In this document: positions 17,838 to 25,920 of the stretch, piece by piece
Layout: every line of letters starts with the position of its first letter
Position numbering within the stretch: position 1 is the first letter of the stretch
Assembly: GCA_017620975.1 (NCBI GenBank)
Contig: JAGAUD010000001.1
Location: 1 to 44,152, forward strand
Reading direction: 5' to 3'
Source: Lachnospiraceae bacterium
GTDB taxonomy: Bacteria; Bacillota_A; Clostridia; Lachnospirales; Lachnospiraceae
DNA length: 44,152 nucleotides
Program-made: the position numbers and the translations under genes
Notes under the pieces: generated by a model
Databases searched by the model: none
What the model saw: the letters and a program-made list of their open reading frames with translations, nothing else
Told to the model about the DNA's origin: nothing

Positions 17838-17875
17838 AAAAAAAGTATTCCAGAATCCACAGATTCCGGAATACT
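17838..17875 (-). terminator. Intrinsic terminator between acpP and rnc
   Basis: On the minus strand a 14-bp stem (AGTATTCCGGAATC with GATTCTGGAATACT, one G-U pair) with a four-base loop is followed by seven T. It would stop most plsX-acpP transcripts and reduce rnc-smc-ftsY expression. Confidence 0.85.
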
Positions 17876-17889
17876 CTGATAATCAGGAT

Positions 17890-18120
17890 TTAGTTGATAG
17901 CACTGTTGATCATTTCTACTGCTTCTTCTACAGTTGTAATATTCTCTGCTTCTTCAGCCGGAACCTCTATATCAAATTCTTCCTCGATTCCCATGATAAT
18001 CTGGAATACATCCAGAGAGTCAGCGCCAAGGTCATCCATAAAAGTTGAATCCATTGCGATCTCATCAGGATCTACATTAAGCACATCTGCAATAATCTGT
18101 TTTAATTTTTCAAATACCAT
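17890..18120 (-). CDS. acpP: Acyl carrier protein
   Basis: Carries growing fatty acyl chains on a phosphopantetheine arm. The 76-residue acidic protein has the attachment serine (Ser35) in LGADSLDVFQ. It follows plsX by 16 bases and precedes rnc, a frequent order in Firmicutes. The strong terminator just behind it would give acpP more transcript than the genes downstream, which fits the high demand for this protein. Confidence 0.97.
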   Translation of the reverse strand: MVFEKLKQIIADVLNVDPDEIAMDSTFMDDLGADSLDVFQIIMGIEEEFDIEVPAEEAENITTVEEAVEMINSAIN

Positions 18121-18136
18121 ACTTGTTCCTTCTTTC

Positions 18137-19147
18137 CTAGCTTTCTAAGCAAATTTTTTCTTTGATTTTTTCATTTATCTTCTGCTCCTTAAATGCTATG
18201 CATTGTAGGATAGAATTCTTGATTTCCACAGCCTTGCTGCTTCCGTGGGTCTTAACCACCAGACCATTCAGTCCAAGCAAAGGAGCTCCGCCATACTCTT
18301 CCAGCGAAAATGTCTTCATTGTCTGCTTCAGGGCCGGTTTGATCAGCAATGCGCCGATTTTACTGCGAAGACTTGTCATCAGTCCTGCTTTCACCTGCTT
18401 TAACAAAGTAGCTGCTACACCTTCATACAGCTTCAGTACAATATTACCGGCAAAAGCTTCGCACACGATAACGTCCGCATATCCGGAAGGTATGTCTCTC
18501 GCTTCGATACTGCCGATAAAATTGATGTCTTTGCACTCCTTCAGAAGGGGGAATGTCTCTTTGACAAGGGCATTACCTTTCTCTTCCTCCGCACCGACAT
18601 TCACGATAGCTACCCTGGGATTCCTGACACCGACTACATTTTCCATGTAAATACTGCCCATCTTGGCAAATTGTACCAGATGAGAGGGTCTTGCGTCAAC
18701 ATTTGCGCCGCAATCGATCAAAATACTTGCACCTTTCTCTGTAGGAATCAATGGAGCCAGAGGTGGTCTCTCCACACCTTTGATCCTGCCTACGATGACC
18801 TGACCGCCTACCAGAACCGCGCCTGAACTTCCTGCCGATACGAATGCATCGCAGGTTCCTTCTTTTACAAGCTTCATGCCTTTTACAATAGAAGAGTCTT
18901 TCTTCTTGCGGATAGCCATAACAGGAGGCTCCGCCGTCTCAATCACTTCCTGTGCATGTACGATCTCAAGCTGTGATGCATCATAAGTATATTTCTGCAG
19001 TTCTTCCTTGATAACGGCTTCCTGTCCTAACAGATACACTTTCACACGCTTATCCTGATTGATTGCTTCCACCGCTCCTTTAATGGTTTCTACAGGTGCA
19101 TTATCTCCACCCATGGCGTCCACAGCCACATTTACCATCTCTTCCAT
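18137..19147 (-). CDS. plsX: Phosphate acyltransferase PlsX
   Basis: Makes acyl-phosphate from acyl-ACP for phospholipid synthesis (PlsX-PlsY route). The 336-residue protein has VAVDAMGGDNAP near the start, DAFVSAGSSGAVLVGG and IGSIEARDIPSG. The first ATG at 19147 is chosen because GGAGG lies seven bases upstream; an in-frame ATG three codons later is also possible. It has its own promoter at 19211-19239 and is separated from rpmF by a terminator. Confidence 0.96.
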   Translation of the reverse strand: MEEMVNVAVDAMGGDNAPVETIKGAVEAINQDKRVKVYLLGQEAVIKEELQKYTYDASQLEIVHAQEVIETAEPPVMAIRKKKDSSIVKGMKLVKEGTCDAFVSAGSSGAVLVGGQVIVGRIKGVERPPLAPLIPTEKGASILIDCGANVDARPSHLVQFAKMGSIYMENVVGVRNPRVAIVNVGAEEEKGNALVKETFPLLKECKDINFIGSIEARDIPSGYADVIVCEAFAGNIVLKLYEGVAATLLKQVKAGLMTSLRSKIGALLIKPALKQTMKTFSLEEYGGAPLLGLNGLVVKTHGSSKAVEIKNSILQCIAFKEQKINEKIKEKICLES

Positions 19148-19210
19148 TCTCTTCCTCCATAAAGCTGCCCAATGGGGGCGCTTCCTTCTCTTGGTAAATA
19201 ATCTCTCTTA

Positions 19211-19239
19211 ACTATACTAGACACTGTAGCAAAAATCAA
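19211..19239 (-). promoter_or_regulatory. Promoter of plsX-acpP
   Basis: TTGATT (19234-19239), a 17-bp spacer and TATAGT (19211-19216) on the minus strand, about 55 bases before the plsX ribosome site. I saw no convincing FapR-type operator. The rest of 19148-19388 holds no gene I can support. Confidence 0.75.
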
Positions 19240-19388
19240 GGACTTTTTTATGATATAGAAAATTCCGTCGGAATTTCGGTTACAGTTCACACAACCCGTG
19301 TTAAGTACGTTTCAGTAAATCTGGTTTTCCTACCAGAATCTTATTCTCAGATTCTTCCTCCATGGTTGGGTGAAAAGCATACTGTCTC

Positions 19389-19432
19389 AAAAAAAATCAA
19401 GGGTTCGGAATTCCGAAAACCCTTGATTTTCC
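19389..19432 (-). terminator. Intrinsic terminator after rpmF
   Basis: On the minus strand AAAATCAAGGGTT pairs with AACCCTTGATTTT around a loop that is itself self-complementary (TCGGAATTCCGA), followed by a run of T. It ends the yceD-rpmF transcript 15 to 60 bases after the rpmF stop. Confidence 0.9.
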
Positions 19433-19446
19433 TGCGTCTTTATTCA

Positions 19447-19626
19447 TTAATCAACGCTTACAACTTGTTTCTTGTTGTAAGAACCACAAGCCTTACAAAC
19501 TCTGTGAGGCATCATCAGTGCGCCACATTTGCTGCACTTTACCAATGTAGGAGCGCTCATCTTCCAGTTTGCTCTTCTCTTATCTCTTCTACCTTTGGAA
19601 GATTTATTCTTAGGACAAATAGACAT
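19447..19626 (-). CDS. rpmF: 50S ribosomal protein L32
   Basis: A 59-residue basic protein. It has SKGRRDKRRANWKM, the L32 signature, and a zinc ribbon of two Cys pairs (CSKC at 31-34 and CKAC at 44-47). The N-terminus MSICPKNKSS is the Lachnospiraceae-type variant of the usual MAVPKRKTS. The start ATG at 19626 follows AAGGAGG and lies two bases after the stop of the DUF177 gene, the widespread yceD-rpmF pairing. Confidence 0.96.
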   Translation of the reverse strand: MSICPKNKSSKGRRDKRRANWKMSAPTLVKCSKCGALMMPHRVCKACGSYNKKQVVSVD

Positions 19627-19628
19627 CG

Positions 19629-20153
19629 TTACACCTCCTTATTCGCGTTGAAGATATCTTGTATTGCTGCCATACGAGGATCAGGTACGAATGTATCACA
19701 TCCGCATTCTCCATCGTTGAGATTCTTCCCACACACCAAGCATACACCTTTACAATCGGGGCGGCACAGAATCTTCATTGGCCAGTTAAGTAAAATTTCG
19801 TCGTACACAAAAGTCTCTACATTCAACTGATAACCTTCCATATAGTTAAAGTCATCCTCTGAATCCTCGGATACTTCTACATCCGGAGAAGTCACTGTCC
19901 TGTCAAACTGTAACGTAAGAGACGTAGGTACTTCCGTGAGGCATCGGTCGCATTTCGTCCTGAATGTCAATTCCACTTTGCCTTCTATCTTCGCCTTATT
20001 AGTACCGGCGTTGGTAAAAGTAAACTCCACGGGGCTCTTCTCTGTAATCAGGAAACGTCCCAATCTGCTTGTGAAGCTTGTCATCTCCAAAGGAACACTT
20101 AAATGTGTCTTCTTGCCTTCAGATGTTAAAACATCAGATAAATTCACTAACAT
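19629..20153 (-). CDS. YceD-family (DUF177) protein
   Basis: A 174-residue protein with two metal-ligand-like Cys sets: CDRC in the middle, then CRPDCKGVCLVCGKNL and CGC near the C-terminus. The family is implicated in ribosome assembly (23S rRNA accumulation in plants and bacteria) and is nearly always beside rpmF. I start it at ATG 20153, which has AGGAG seven bases upstream. The longer reading to 20219 is excluded because it would begin inside the promoter. Confidence 0.9.
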   Translation of the reverse strand: MLVNLSDVLTSEGKKTHLSVPLEMTSFTSRLGRFLITEKSPVEFTFTNAGTNKAKIEGKVELTFRTKCDRCLTEVPTSLTLQFDRTVTSPDVEVSEDSEDDFNYMEGYQLNVETFVYDEILLNWPMKILCRPDCKGVCLVCGKNLNDGECGCDTFVPDPRMAAIQDIFNANKEV

Positions 20154-20190
20154 AGCATTCTCCTGTGTAAGTTCATTCACACACTGATTT

Positions 20191-20219
20191 ATTATACATA
20201 GTCGTGATGGGTTTGTCAA
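20191..20219 (-). promoter_or_regulatory. Promoter of yceD-rpmF
   Basis: Consensus sigma-A promoter on the minus strand: TTGACA (20214-20219), 17-bp spacer, TATAAT (20191-20196). Start of transcription near 20184, giving a leader of about 30 bases. Confidence 0.9.
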
Positions 20220-20249
20220 CTAAAATTTTTATATTTTCACCTATTTTTC

Positions 20250-20451
20250 GTTACAATTCAGCCATAGCCCATATAACGGGCGAATCATGCTTACATGAAT
20301 GAGCACGTTGTACGGGCTATGAGCAGAGCGCCTGCTAATGAGCAAAGATAGCTGCGAAGCAGCGGAAAGCGCCGCAGGCTGCAGCTAAAAGCATCTTCGA
20401 TGCTTTGCGAATGGCGCGGGCTGAACGTCACTATGACAGTTGAATTGTAAC
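20250..20451. repeat. MITE-like structured intergenic repeat
   Basis: A 202-bp stretch bounded by perfect 11-bp inverted ends, GTTACAATTCA (20250-20260) and TGAATTGTAAC (20441-20451). Inside are nested hairpins, for example ATAGCCC with GGGCTAT, GCTGCGAAGCAGC and GCATCTTCGATGC. It codes for nothing convincing, and its composition is more GC-rich than the AT-rich sequence on its left. The stretch 20154-20472 holds only this element and the yceD promoter. No target-site duplication is obvious, so a mobile origin is inference. Confidence 0.65.
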
Positions 20452-20472
20452 CCGGGGCAGTTACGATTCCGT

Positions 20473-21177
20473 TCATGAAAGCGCCCGATACCAATAATAT
20501 CCGACAACAGCCAATGCAGCTACTATTGTCAGCAGCACAATCGCCATAGACTCTCTTCGTCCGATTTTTAACTTAGTATTCCCTGTGTATGTCAGTTCCA
20601 TCCGATTGGTAACAGGCAGCAGCGCATTGAAGAAAATCACTAGGATCAGCGCCTGAATCGGGAACAGTGCCAGATTCTTTACTACTCTTGGCAATGTAAA
20701 AATAGCGTACGACTGCTCTGAATATATCTTATAGTAATAATACATGCAGATCGGATTCAAAATCAGGTTACAGATTGCAGTTACAAAGAAACGGGCCAGT
20801 ACAACCCGCATCGTCGTTATCTTCGCTCGATAGAAAAACAACGCAAAAATCACACCACCTGCCATCTCTACAAGCGTAAACGGAAAAAAGTAGGTGCCTG
20901 ACGGGAACAATATCGACCCCACCGTATCGCTGATAGCAGATGTAATTGCCGCCACTACCGGTCCGTAAATAGCGGATCCAAGGGCATTGATAACGAACCC
21001 AAAAGTAATGGTTAAATTAGGGCCAATAGGGATTTTCAGGGATTTGATGGCGATGCGCAGCGCCGTCAAAAGGGCGGCCAGCACTAATACCCTGGTAGAT
21101 TTCAGCTCATTGGCAGACAACCGCCAATATTCTGCTGAAAAAGGAGTTGCAAAAAGCTTACAGTTCTTCTCATTCAT
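20473..21177 (-). CDS. folT: Folate ECF transporter S component
   Basis: The membrane subunit that binds folate and works with the shared EcfA-EcfA'-EcfT module encoded elsewhere. The 234-residue protein has about six membrane helices. The segment LKIPIGPNLTITFGFVINAL with AIYGPVVAAITSAISDTVG is typical of folate-family S components. Control by a THF riboswitch immediately upstream independently supports folate as the substrate. The MITE-like repeat begins 22 bases after its stop. Confidence 0.92.
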   Translation of the reverse strand: MNEKNCKLFATPFSAEYWRLSANELKSTRVLVLAALLTALRIAIKSLKIPIGPNLTITFGFVINALGSAIYGPVVAAITSAISDTVGSILFPSGTYFFPFTLVEMAGGVIFALFFYRAKITTMRVVLARFFVTAICNLILNPICMYYYYKIYSEQSYAIFTLPRVVKNLALFPIQALILVIFFNALLPVTNRMELTYTGNTKLKIGRRESMAIVLLTIVAALAVVGYYWYRALS

Positions 21178-21185
21178 ATTATGTA

Positions 21186-21285
21186 CCTCCAGCGGGATGC
21201 GGGAAGATAACCGCGGCTAAGCCTTCGTCCGCCCATCAACTCCCCGTTTACGGCGGCACTTAACGCTATCTTCCCTACTCTGTTT
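21186..21285 (-). ncRNA. Tetrahydrofolate (THF) riboswitch
   Basis: On the minus strand the leader contains the conserved folT/folE-type core: AGCGTTAAGTGCC, a GGACGAAGGC segment and CCGCGGTTATC, then CGCATCCCGCTGGAGG. GGGAAGATA near the 5' side can pair with TATCTTCCC near the 3' side to close the aptamer. The 3' strand runs straight into the ribosome site GGAGG (21186-21190), so ligand binding would hide it and reduce translation of folT when reduced folates are plentiful. Confidence 0.88.
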
Positions 21286-21294
21286 GACTTACTT

Positions 21295-21323
21295 ACTATA
21301 ACTCAGATACGGCAGAATGTCCA
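21295..21323 (-). promoter_or_regulatory. Promoter of folT
   Basis: TGGACA (21318-21323), 17-bp spacer and TATAGT (21295-21300) on the minus strand, placing the start just ahead of the riboswitch. No gene or clear terminator was seen between here and the trpA stop at 21410. Confidence 0.7.
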
Positions 21324-21409
21324 GCTTTTTTTCATCTACTCATCCAGATTATTGTTACTTTTCATAACAGTTCAGCCCACGCCATTCTCCAAGCCGCGCC
21401 TGCAGCGCT

Positions 21410-22195
21410 TTATACACCTGCCACCGCTTCCTTCATGCTCTTCACATACTCTCGCAGCACAGGGGCAGCGTTCTCCCCCTCTTTTGCGATCAGCTTCACA
21501 ATAGCACTTCCCACGATAGCACCGTCTGACACTGCCGCCATCGCTGCAGCCTGCTCGGGCGTACTGATACCAAATCCCACTGCACTTTGCACATCAGTCA
21601 CTTTGCGGATGCTTTCCACCATGGAGCCGATATCTGTCTTAATCTCATTTCTGACTCCTGTAACGCCCATAGAAGAGACTACGTAAATAAATCCTTCCGC
21701 CTGGGAAGCAATCTTCTGAATCCTGCTTTCCGATGTCGGTGCGATCATGGAAATCAGGCTGACATTATGGGCTGCAGCAGGCACTGCCACTTCATCCTTT
21801 TCTTCAAACGGCAGATCCGGAATAATGATACCGTCCACGCCCAGTTCTTCACACTTTGCAAAAAATCTGTCATACCCGTAATGGAACACCGGATTTAAAT
21901 AAGTCATGAACACCAGAGGAACCTGTGATTTTTCACGGACTCTTCTTGCAATGTCAAAGACACCGTCTGTCGTCATGCCGCCTCTTAACGCCCTAATATT
22001 AGCTTCCTGTATGACCACACCCTCTGCGGTGGGATCTGAAAATGGAATGCCGATTTCGATTAAATCCGCTCCTGCCTCCGCCATTTCTAAAATGTAGGAA
22101 ACGGTACAGTCTGCGGAAGGATCCCCGGCTGTGATAAATGCGATAAATGCTTTATGGTTAGGATTGTCAAATACTTTGCTTAATTTATTATTCAT
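21410..22195 (-). CDS. trpA: Tryptophan synthase alpha subunit
   Basis: Cleaves indole-3-glycerol phosphate to indole, which is channelled to the beta subunit. The 261-residue TIM barrel has the catalytic Glu47 in [11 protein letters not shown]. The position equivalent to Asp60 of the E. coli enzyme is Glu58 (TAEG), which I recall as common in clostridial enzymes. Its start overlaps the trpB stop by eight bases. Because trpC is missing from this operon, its substrate may not be made by this cell. Confidence 0.95.
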   Translation of the reverse strand: MNNKLSKVFDNPNHKAFIAFITAGDPSADCTVSYILEMAEAGADLIEIGIPFSDPTAEGVVIQEANIRALRGGMTTDGVFDIARRVREKSQVPLVFMTYLNPVFHYGYDRFFAKCEELGVDGIIIPDLPFEEKDEVAVPAAAHNVSLISMIAPTSESRIQKIASQAEGFIYVVSSMGVTGVRNEIKTDIGSMVESIRKVTDVQSAVGFGISTPEQAAAMAAVSDGAIVGSAIVKLIAKEGENAAPVLREYVKSMKEAVAGV

Positions 22196-23372
22196 GAATA
22201 TCTACTCCTCTGTATCTTGCAATGGCTGCTACGTCTTTGTCTCCGCGTCCGGACAGGCATATGATGATGCTCTGTTCAGGACTGTAATTGGCTGCGATCT
22301 TGCGCACATGGGCTACAGCATGGGCACTTTCAATAGCACAGATGATTCCTTCCGTTCTGGCCAGATACTCGAATGCACTGACTGCCTCATCATCCGTTAC
22401 CGGTACATACTGCGCTCTTCCGATATCGTGAAGGTGTGCATGCTCCGGTCCGATGCCCGGATAATCCAATCCTGCAGATATAGAATAAACAGGAGCGATC
22501 TGTCCGTTTTCATCCTGGCAGAAATAGGACTTCATACCGTGGAATACACCCAGTGAGCCCTTTGCTATGGTTGCAGCATGGAATGCAGTATCCACACCTT
22601 TTCCTGCCGCCTCACAGCCGATCAGCTCTACCTCCTTGTCTTCTATAAAATTGTAGAACATTCCCATGGCATTGCTGCCGCCGCCCACACAGGCGATGAC
22701 TGCTGCCGGAAGCTTTCCTTCTGCCTCCAGAATCTGTTCCTTCGCTTCCTTACTGATGACACTCTGAAAATCTCTGACTATCATCGGGAAAGGATGCGGT
22801 CCCATAACTGAGCCCAGCACATAATGAGTATCTGACACACGGTTGGTCCACTCCCGCATCGTCTCGTTTACCGCATCTTTCAGCGTCATGGTACCTGTTG
22901 TTACAGGATGCACTTTCGCCCCCAGAAGTTCCATACGATATACGTTTAAAGCCTGACGGTCTGTATCTTCCTTCCCCATGAAAATTTCGCATTCCAGCCC
23001 CAGCAAAGCAGCTGCCGTAGCTGTCGCTACACCGTGCTGACCTGCGCCTGTCTCAGCGATAACTCTGGTCTTGCCCATCTTCTTCGCCATCAGCACCTGT
23101 CCCAGTACATTATTGATTTTATGGGAACCGGTATGGTTCAGATCTTCTCTCTTAATATAAATCTTGGCACCGCCAAGGTCTTTCGTCATTTTCTCTGCAT
23201 AATACAACAGAGACGGTCTGCCTGCATACTCGTTAAGCAACTTCTGGAGCTCTCTGTTAAATTCCGGATCCTTCTTATAAAATTCGTAGCACTCCTCCAG
23301 TTTGATCAGTTCATTCATCAATGTTTCGGAGATATATTGACCTCCGTGTATTCCGTATCTGCCTTTGCTCAT
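22188..23372 (-). CDS. trpB: Tryptophan synthase beta subunit
   Basis: Joins indole and serine to make tryptophan with pyridoxal phosphate. The 394-residue protein has the PLP lysine in HTGSHKINN (about residue 87), [13 protein letters not shown], the phosphate loop [10 protein letters not shown] and the C-terminal LSGRGDKD. The start follows GGAAGGAAAG. The gene is intact, unlike the trp genes before it, so indole salvage to tryptophan should be possible. Confidence 0.96.
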   Translation of the reverse strand: MSKGRYGIHGGQYISETLMNELIKLEECYEFYKKDPEFNRELQKLLNEYAGRPSLLYYAEKMTKDLGGAKIYIKREDLNHTGSHKINNVLGQVLMAKKMGKTRVIAETGAGQHGVATATAAALLGLECEIFMGKEDTDRQALNVYRMELLGAKVHPVTTGTMTLKDAVNETMREWTNRVSDTHYVLGSVMGPHPFPMIVRDFQSVISKEAKEQILEAEGKLPAAVIACVGGGSNAMGMFYNFIEDKEVELIGCEAAGKGVDTAFHAATIAKGSLGVFHGMKSYFCQDENGQIAPVYSISAGLDYPGIGPEHAHLHDIGRAQYVPVTDDEAVSAFEYLARTEGIICAIESAHAVAHVRKIAANYSPEQSIIICLSGRGDKDVAAIARYRGVDIHE

Positions 23373-23448
23373 ACTTCTTTCCTTCCTATTTTATACTTCA
23401 CACGCTGACATCCTAATTTGATATTTCAGCATACCTTGTGTTTTTCTC

Positions 23449-23679
23449 CTACACGCCTATATTCCTTACCGCTTCCACCAGGGCTTTCATTTTCACCGGA
23501 TCTTTTACTCCATCTGTCTCCGCCCCGGAACTTACATCGATGCAATATGGATGTACATTCCGGATGGCCTCGTGAATATTTCCCGGATGTATTCCGCCTG
23601 CCAGAAATATACTCTTTTCAAAAGCTATTTCTGACTCTCCGACTGCATCTTCCATCAGGCTCCACCGGAAAGTTTCCCC
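23449..23679 (-). pseudogene. trpF: trpF fragment (C-terminal third)
   Basis: About 76 codons match the end of phosphoribosylanthranilate isomerase: GETFRWSL, then SIFLAGGIHPGNIHEAI and VHPYCIDVSSGAETDGVKD. The first two-thirds, including the catalytic Cys near the N-terminus, are gone. It is joined out of frame to trpD, sharing GGGGAAACTT at the junction. An ATG at 23655 opens part of the frame but would give a non-functional product. Confidence 0.85.
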
Positions 23680-23960
23680 AGCACTTTGGCCATGAGTTCC
23701 AGCAGGCTCTCATCATACACGCCCATAATCTGCAGATTTGCACAGGCCGGATTGGAGAGAGGACCCAGGATATTGAATATGGTTCTAACACCCAGTTCCT
23801 TACGGACAGGAGCCACATATTTCATAGCTGTGTGATATTTCTGAGCAAGCAGGAAGCAGATGCCTATTTCTTTTAAAATCCGGGCACTTTTTTCAGGCTC
23901 AATGGTGATATTCACTCCAAGCGCTTCTAAGCAGTCAGCTGCGCCGCATGCACCAGACAG
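23655..23960 (-). pseudogene. trpD: trpD fragment (middle third)
   Basis: About 95 codons match anthranilate phosphoribosyltransferase from [11 protein letters not shown] through [31 protein letters not shown] and [17 protein letters not shown]. The glycine-rich N-terminal part and the whole C-terminal third are missing. The frame continues seven codons past the junction with trpF and stops at 23655. Upstream the open frame extends into the T-box terminator, which is an artefact, so no genuine start exists. Confidence 0.85.
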
Positions 23961-24016
23961 CGTACCTGCGATCCTGCCCGGAGGGCTTTTTATCATGTAG
24001 AAATTTTCTACATGAC

Positions 24017-24340
24017 AAAAACCCGTCCTCAACAAAATCATCTTCTGATTCTGTCAAGGACGGGTACTATTATCTGCTATACAATATTAATTGTCATGCA
24101 ATATTGATTTCTATGCAATCATATAGATTTCCCGCGGTGCCACCTTGCTTCACAGCATGAGCTGTGCTCTTATCAGGATACCATCATATCCCTGGCAACT
24201 AACGTGTGCCTTACGTTGCGAAATACTTAAGTAATACACTCTTTCCTCGCGCCCTCCGTGGTCCATTTAACAGTCTGCGTTCTGTCCGGTTCTCAGCATT
24301 CCGGTCTCTCTGTAAGTGCACGGTCTGTTTTTATCTCCAC
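24017..24340 (-). ncRNA. T-box riboswitch, probably tryptophan-specific
   Basis: The leader on the minus strand carries the T-box core GGTGGCACCGCGG (24132-24144), which pairs with the tRNA acceptor end. It also has an upstream stem-loop region and a terminator, CCCGTCC (24058-24064) pairing with GGACGGG (24022-24028), followed by five T (24017-24021). A TGG codon in AAATGGACC (TGG at 24263-24265) is well placed as the specifier, consistent with tRNA-Trp and the trp genes below. Uncharged tRNA-Trp would prevent termination. Exact stem I borders were not resolved. Confidence 0.88.
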
Positions 24341-24376
24341 ATCTACGGTTTTGCGTGTCACTATTTAGTTTTTATC

Positions 24377-24405
24377 ATCATACACCTAATATATGCAGTT
24401 GTCAA
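24377..24405 (-). promoter_or_regulatory. Promoter of the T-box/trp transcript
   Basis: TTGACA (24400-24405), 17-bp spacer and TATGAT (24377-24382) on the minus strand. The stretch 24406-24538 upstream of it holds nothing I recognise. Confidence 0.88.
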
Positions 24406-24538
24406 CACTTTTTTGCAGGAAAGTGATAACGTGCCGCAGTGCTTCATATGTGACTACTTTTGTATTATTCACAGTTGATAATCATCTATACCTATCGACT
24501 TGCCAAAGAACATCCCCGGCGGGATATGTAAGGCTCGG

Positions 24539-24793
24539 CTACTTTTTCTTCCGCTGCCTTACACACTCCGTCAGCAGGTATTCTACCTGCCCGTTAATGG
24601 ACCGAAAATCCTCTTCTGCCCAGGCTACAATCTCATCCCAAAGGCTGGGCGAGAGCCGAAGAAGCATCTGCTTCTTGGCTTTTTCCTTCTCCTTAAGGGA
24701 TTTTTCTTTCTTAAGGACTTCCTGCTCCAACTGATGGATGCGCTCCAGCCTTTCGTTCAGCTGCTTCTCTTTCAAATCCAAATCGTCCTGCAT
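24539..24793 (-). CDS. Coiled-coil / ribbon-helix-helix (Arc-like) DNA-binding protein
   Basis: An 84-residue protein. Residues 1-40 are a strongly charged coiled coil rich in Lys, Glu, Leu and Gln. Residues about 42-80 (QMLLRLSPSLWDEIVAWAEE to NGQVEYLLTECV) fit the beta-helix-helix pattern of Arc/MetJ-type DNA-binding proteins. AAAGGGG six bases before the ATG is a strong ribosome site. It follows the SPFH gene by 38 bases, so they share the promoter at 25921-25949, where two palindromes make a candidate autoregulatory operator. Confidence 0.8.
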   Translation of the reverse strand: MQDDLDLKEKQLNERLERIHQLEQEVLKKEKSLKEKEKAKKQMLLRLSPSLWDEIVAWAEEDFRSINGQVEYLLTECVRQRKKK

Positions 24794-24831
24794 TGTAATC
24801 CCCTTTCGTTTCCGGATTTCTCACCTATATT

Positions 24832-25866
24832 TTAATAGATACTTCCACTGTTGACAATAGGCTGCGCATCTTTATTTCCGCAAAGCACTACAAGCAGATT
24901 GCTGACCATAGCAGCCTTTCTCTCTTCATCCAGCACCACGATCTCTTCTTCGCTCAGCTCGTCAATGGCCATCTTCACCATACTGACTGCGCCTTCCACA
25001 ATTTTCTTGCGGGCTGCAATGATTGCAACGGCCTGCTGTCTCTGAAGCATGGCTGCTGCGATCTCCTCTGCATAAGAAAGGTGGGTAATACGCACCTCCA
25101 ACACTTCCAGACCGGCATCTTCTACTCTGGACTGCAGTTCTTTCGTCATGCCCTCTGCAATTTCCTGGCTGCTTCCGCGGAGTGTCTTTTCCGCCTGTTC
25201 ACCTTCCTCATCCATATCATCATACGGATACAGGCGGGCAATATTCCTGATGGTGGAGTCACACTGGGTAGAAAGATAAGTCTTGTAATTTTCCACCTGA
25301 AATACGGCTTTGGTAGGATCCTTTACTTTCCAGATTACTACTGCTCCAATAATGACGGGATTGCCCAGCACATCATTGACCTTCTGTCTTTCATTGTTGA
25401 GAGTCAGCACCTTGGTGGATATTTTCTTATTCATTACAGTAGCATTGACAGGTTCCTTATCACTCAATGTCAATCCGGTACCAATGCTGATATTGGTCTT
25501 TGCAGCAGGATTCACTGCTGTGCAAAAAGGATTCACATAATAAAATCCCGGTTTCTTAATCGTGCCATAATATCGGCCAAACAAAGTAAGCACCAGCGCT
25601 TCATTGGGATTCAGGACCTTGAAACCGGCGCACATAATGCACAATACTGTTATCATAAGGATGCTTGCCCCCAGAAGGATTCCACCCGGAAGATATGAGG
25701 AATGTGCCAAGAGGATACTGCTCCATATCATCACAGCAATATCCACTGTAAAACTAATCAGAAGCGCTGCCAATGCCGCCCCTCCGCCGGCTTTTGTAAT
25801 CTCTTTTTCCTCAATGATCAATCCATGTTGCTTTTCTAAGCGATTCACTACTCTTCCCTCTTCCAT
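24832..25866 (-). CDS. SPFH/Band-7 domain membrane protein
   Basis: A 344-residue protein with two N-terminal membrane helices (about 28-52 and 59-84). An SPFH domain follows, starting LNPNEALVLTLFGRYYGTI, with a later helical region rich in Glu and Ala (ITHLSYAEEIAAAMLQRQQA) that drives oligomer formation in stomatin/flotillin relatives. The start at ATG 25866 has GGAG six bases upstream; an in-frame ATG at 25932 would place the start inside the promoter region. Family members organise membrane microdomains or chaperone membrane proteases; no specific partner is evident here. Confidence 0.88.
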   Translation of the reverse strand: MEEGRVVNRLEKQHGLIIEEKEITKAGGGAALAALLISFTVDIAVMIWSSILLAHSSYLPGGILLGASILMITVLCIMCAGFKVLNPNEALVLTLFGRYYGTIKKPGFYYVNPFCTAVNPAAKTNISIGTGLTLSDKEPVNATVMNKKISTKVLTLNNERQKVNDVLGNPVIIGAVVIWKVKDPTKAVFQVENYKTYLSTQCDSTIRNIARLYPYDDMDEEGEQAEKTLRGSSQEIAEGMTKELQSRVEDAGLEVLEVRITHLSYAEEIAAAMLQRQQAVAIIAARKKIVEGAVSMVKMAIDELSEEEIVVLDEERKAAMVSNLLVVLCGNKDAQPIVNSGSIY

Positions 25867-25899
25867 CGTACACTCCATTCCGCTGTATTCACAGCTATC

Positions 25900-25918
25900 T
25901 GATATCATTTTGATATCA
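25900..25918. promoter_or_regulatory. Twin TGATATCA palindromes at the SPFH promoter
   Basis: Two perfect 8-bp palindromes TGATATCA (25900-25907 and 25911-25918), 11 bp centre to centre, so on the same face of the helix. They lie just downstream of the -10 box. Tandem sites of this kind suit a ribbon-helix-helix dimer pair such as the one encoded in this operon. Confidence 0.5.
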
Positions 25919-25920
25919 TT

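Noticed and set aside
20291..20494. 67-codon open frame inside the repeat element
   Set aside because: It follows the hairpin arms of the MITE-like element, lacks a ribosome site and overlaps the end of folT.
23961..24041. ATG at 24041 as a start for the trpD fragment
   Set aside because: This part lies within the T-box terminator hairpin and its codons show no TrpD similarity.
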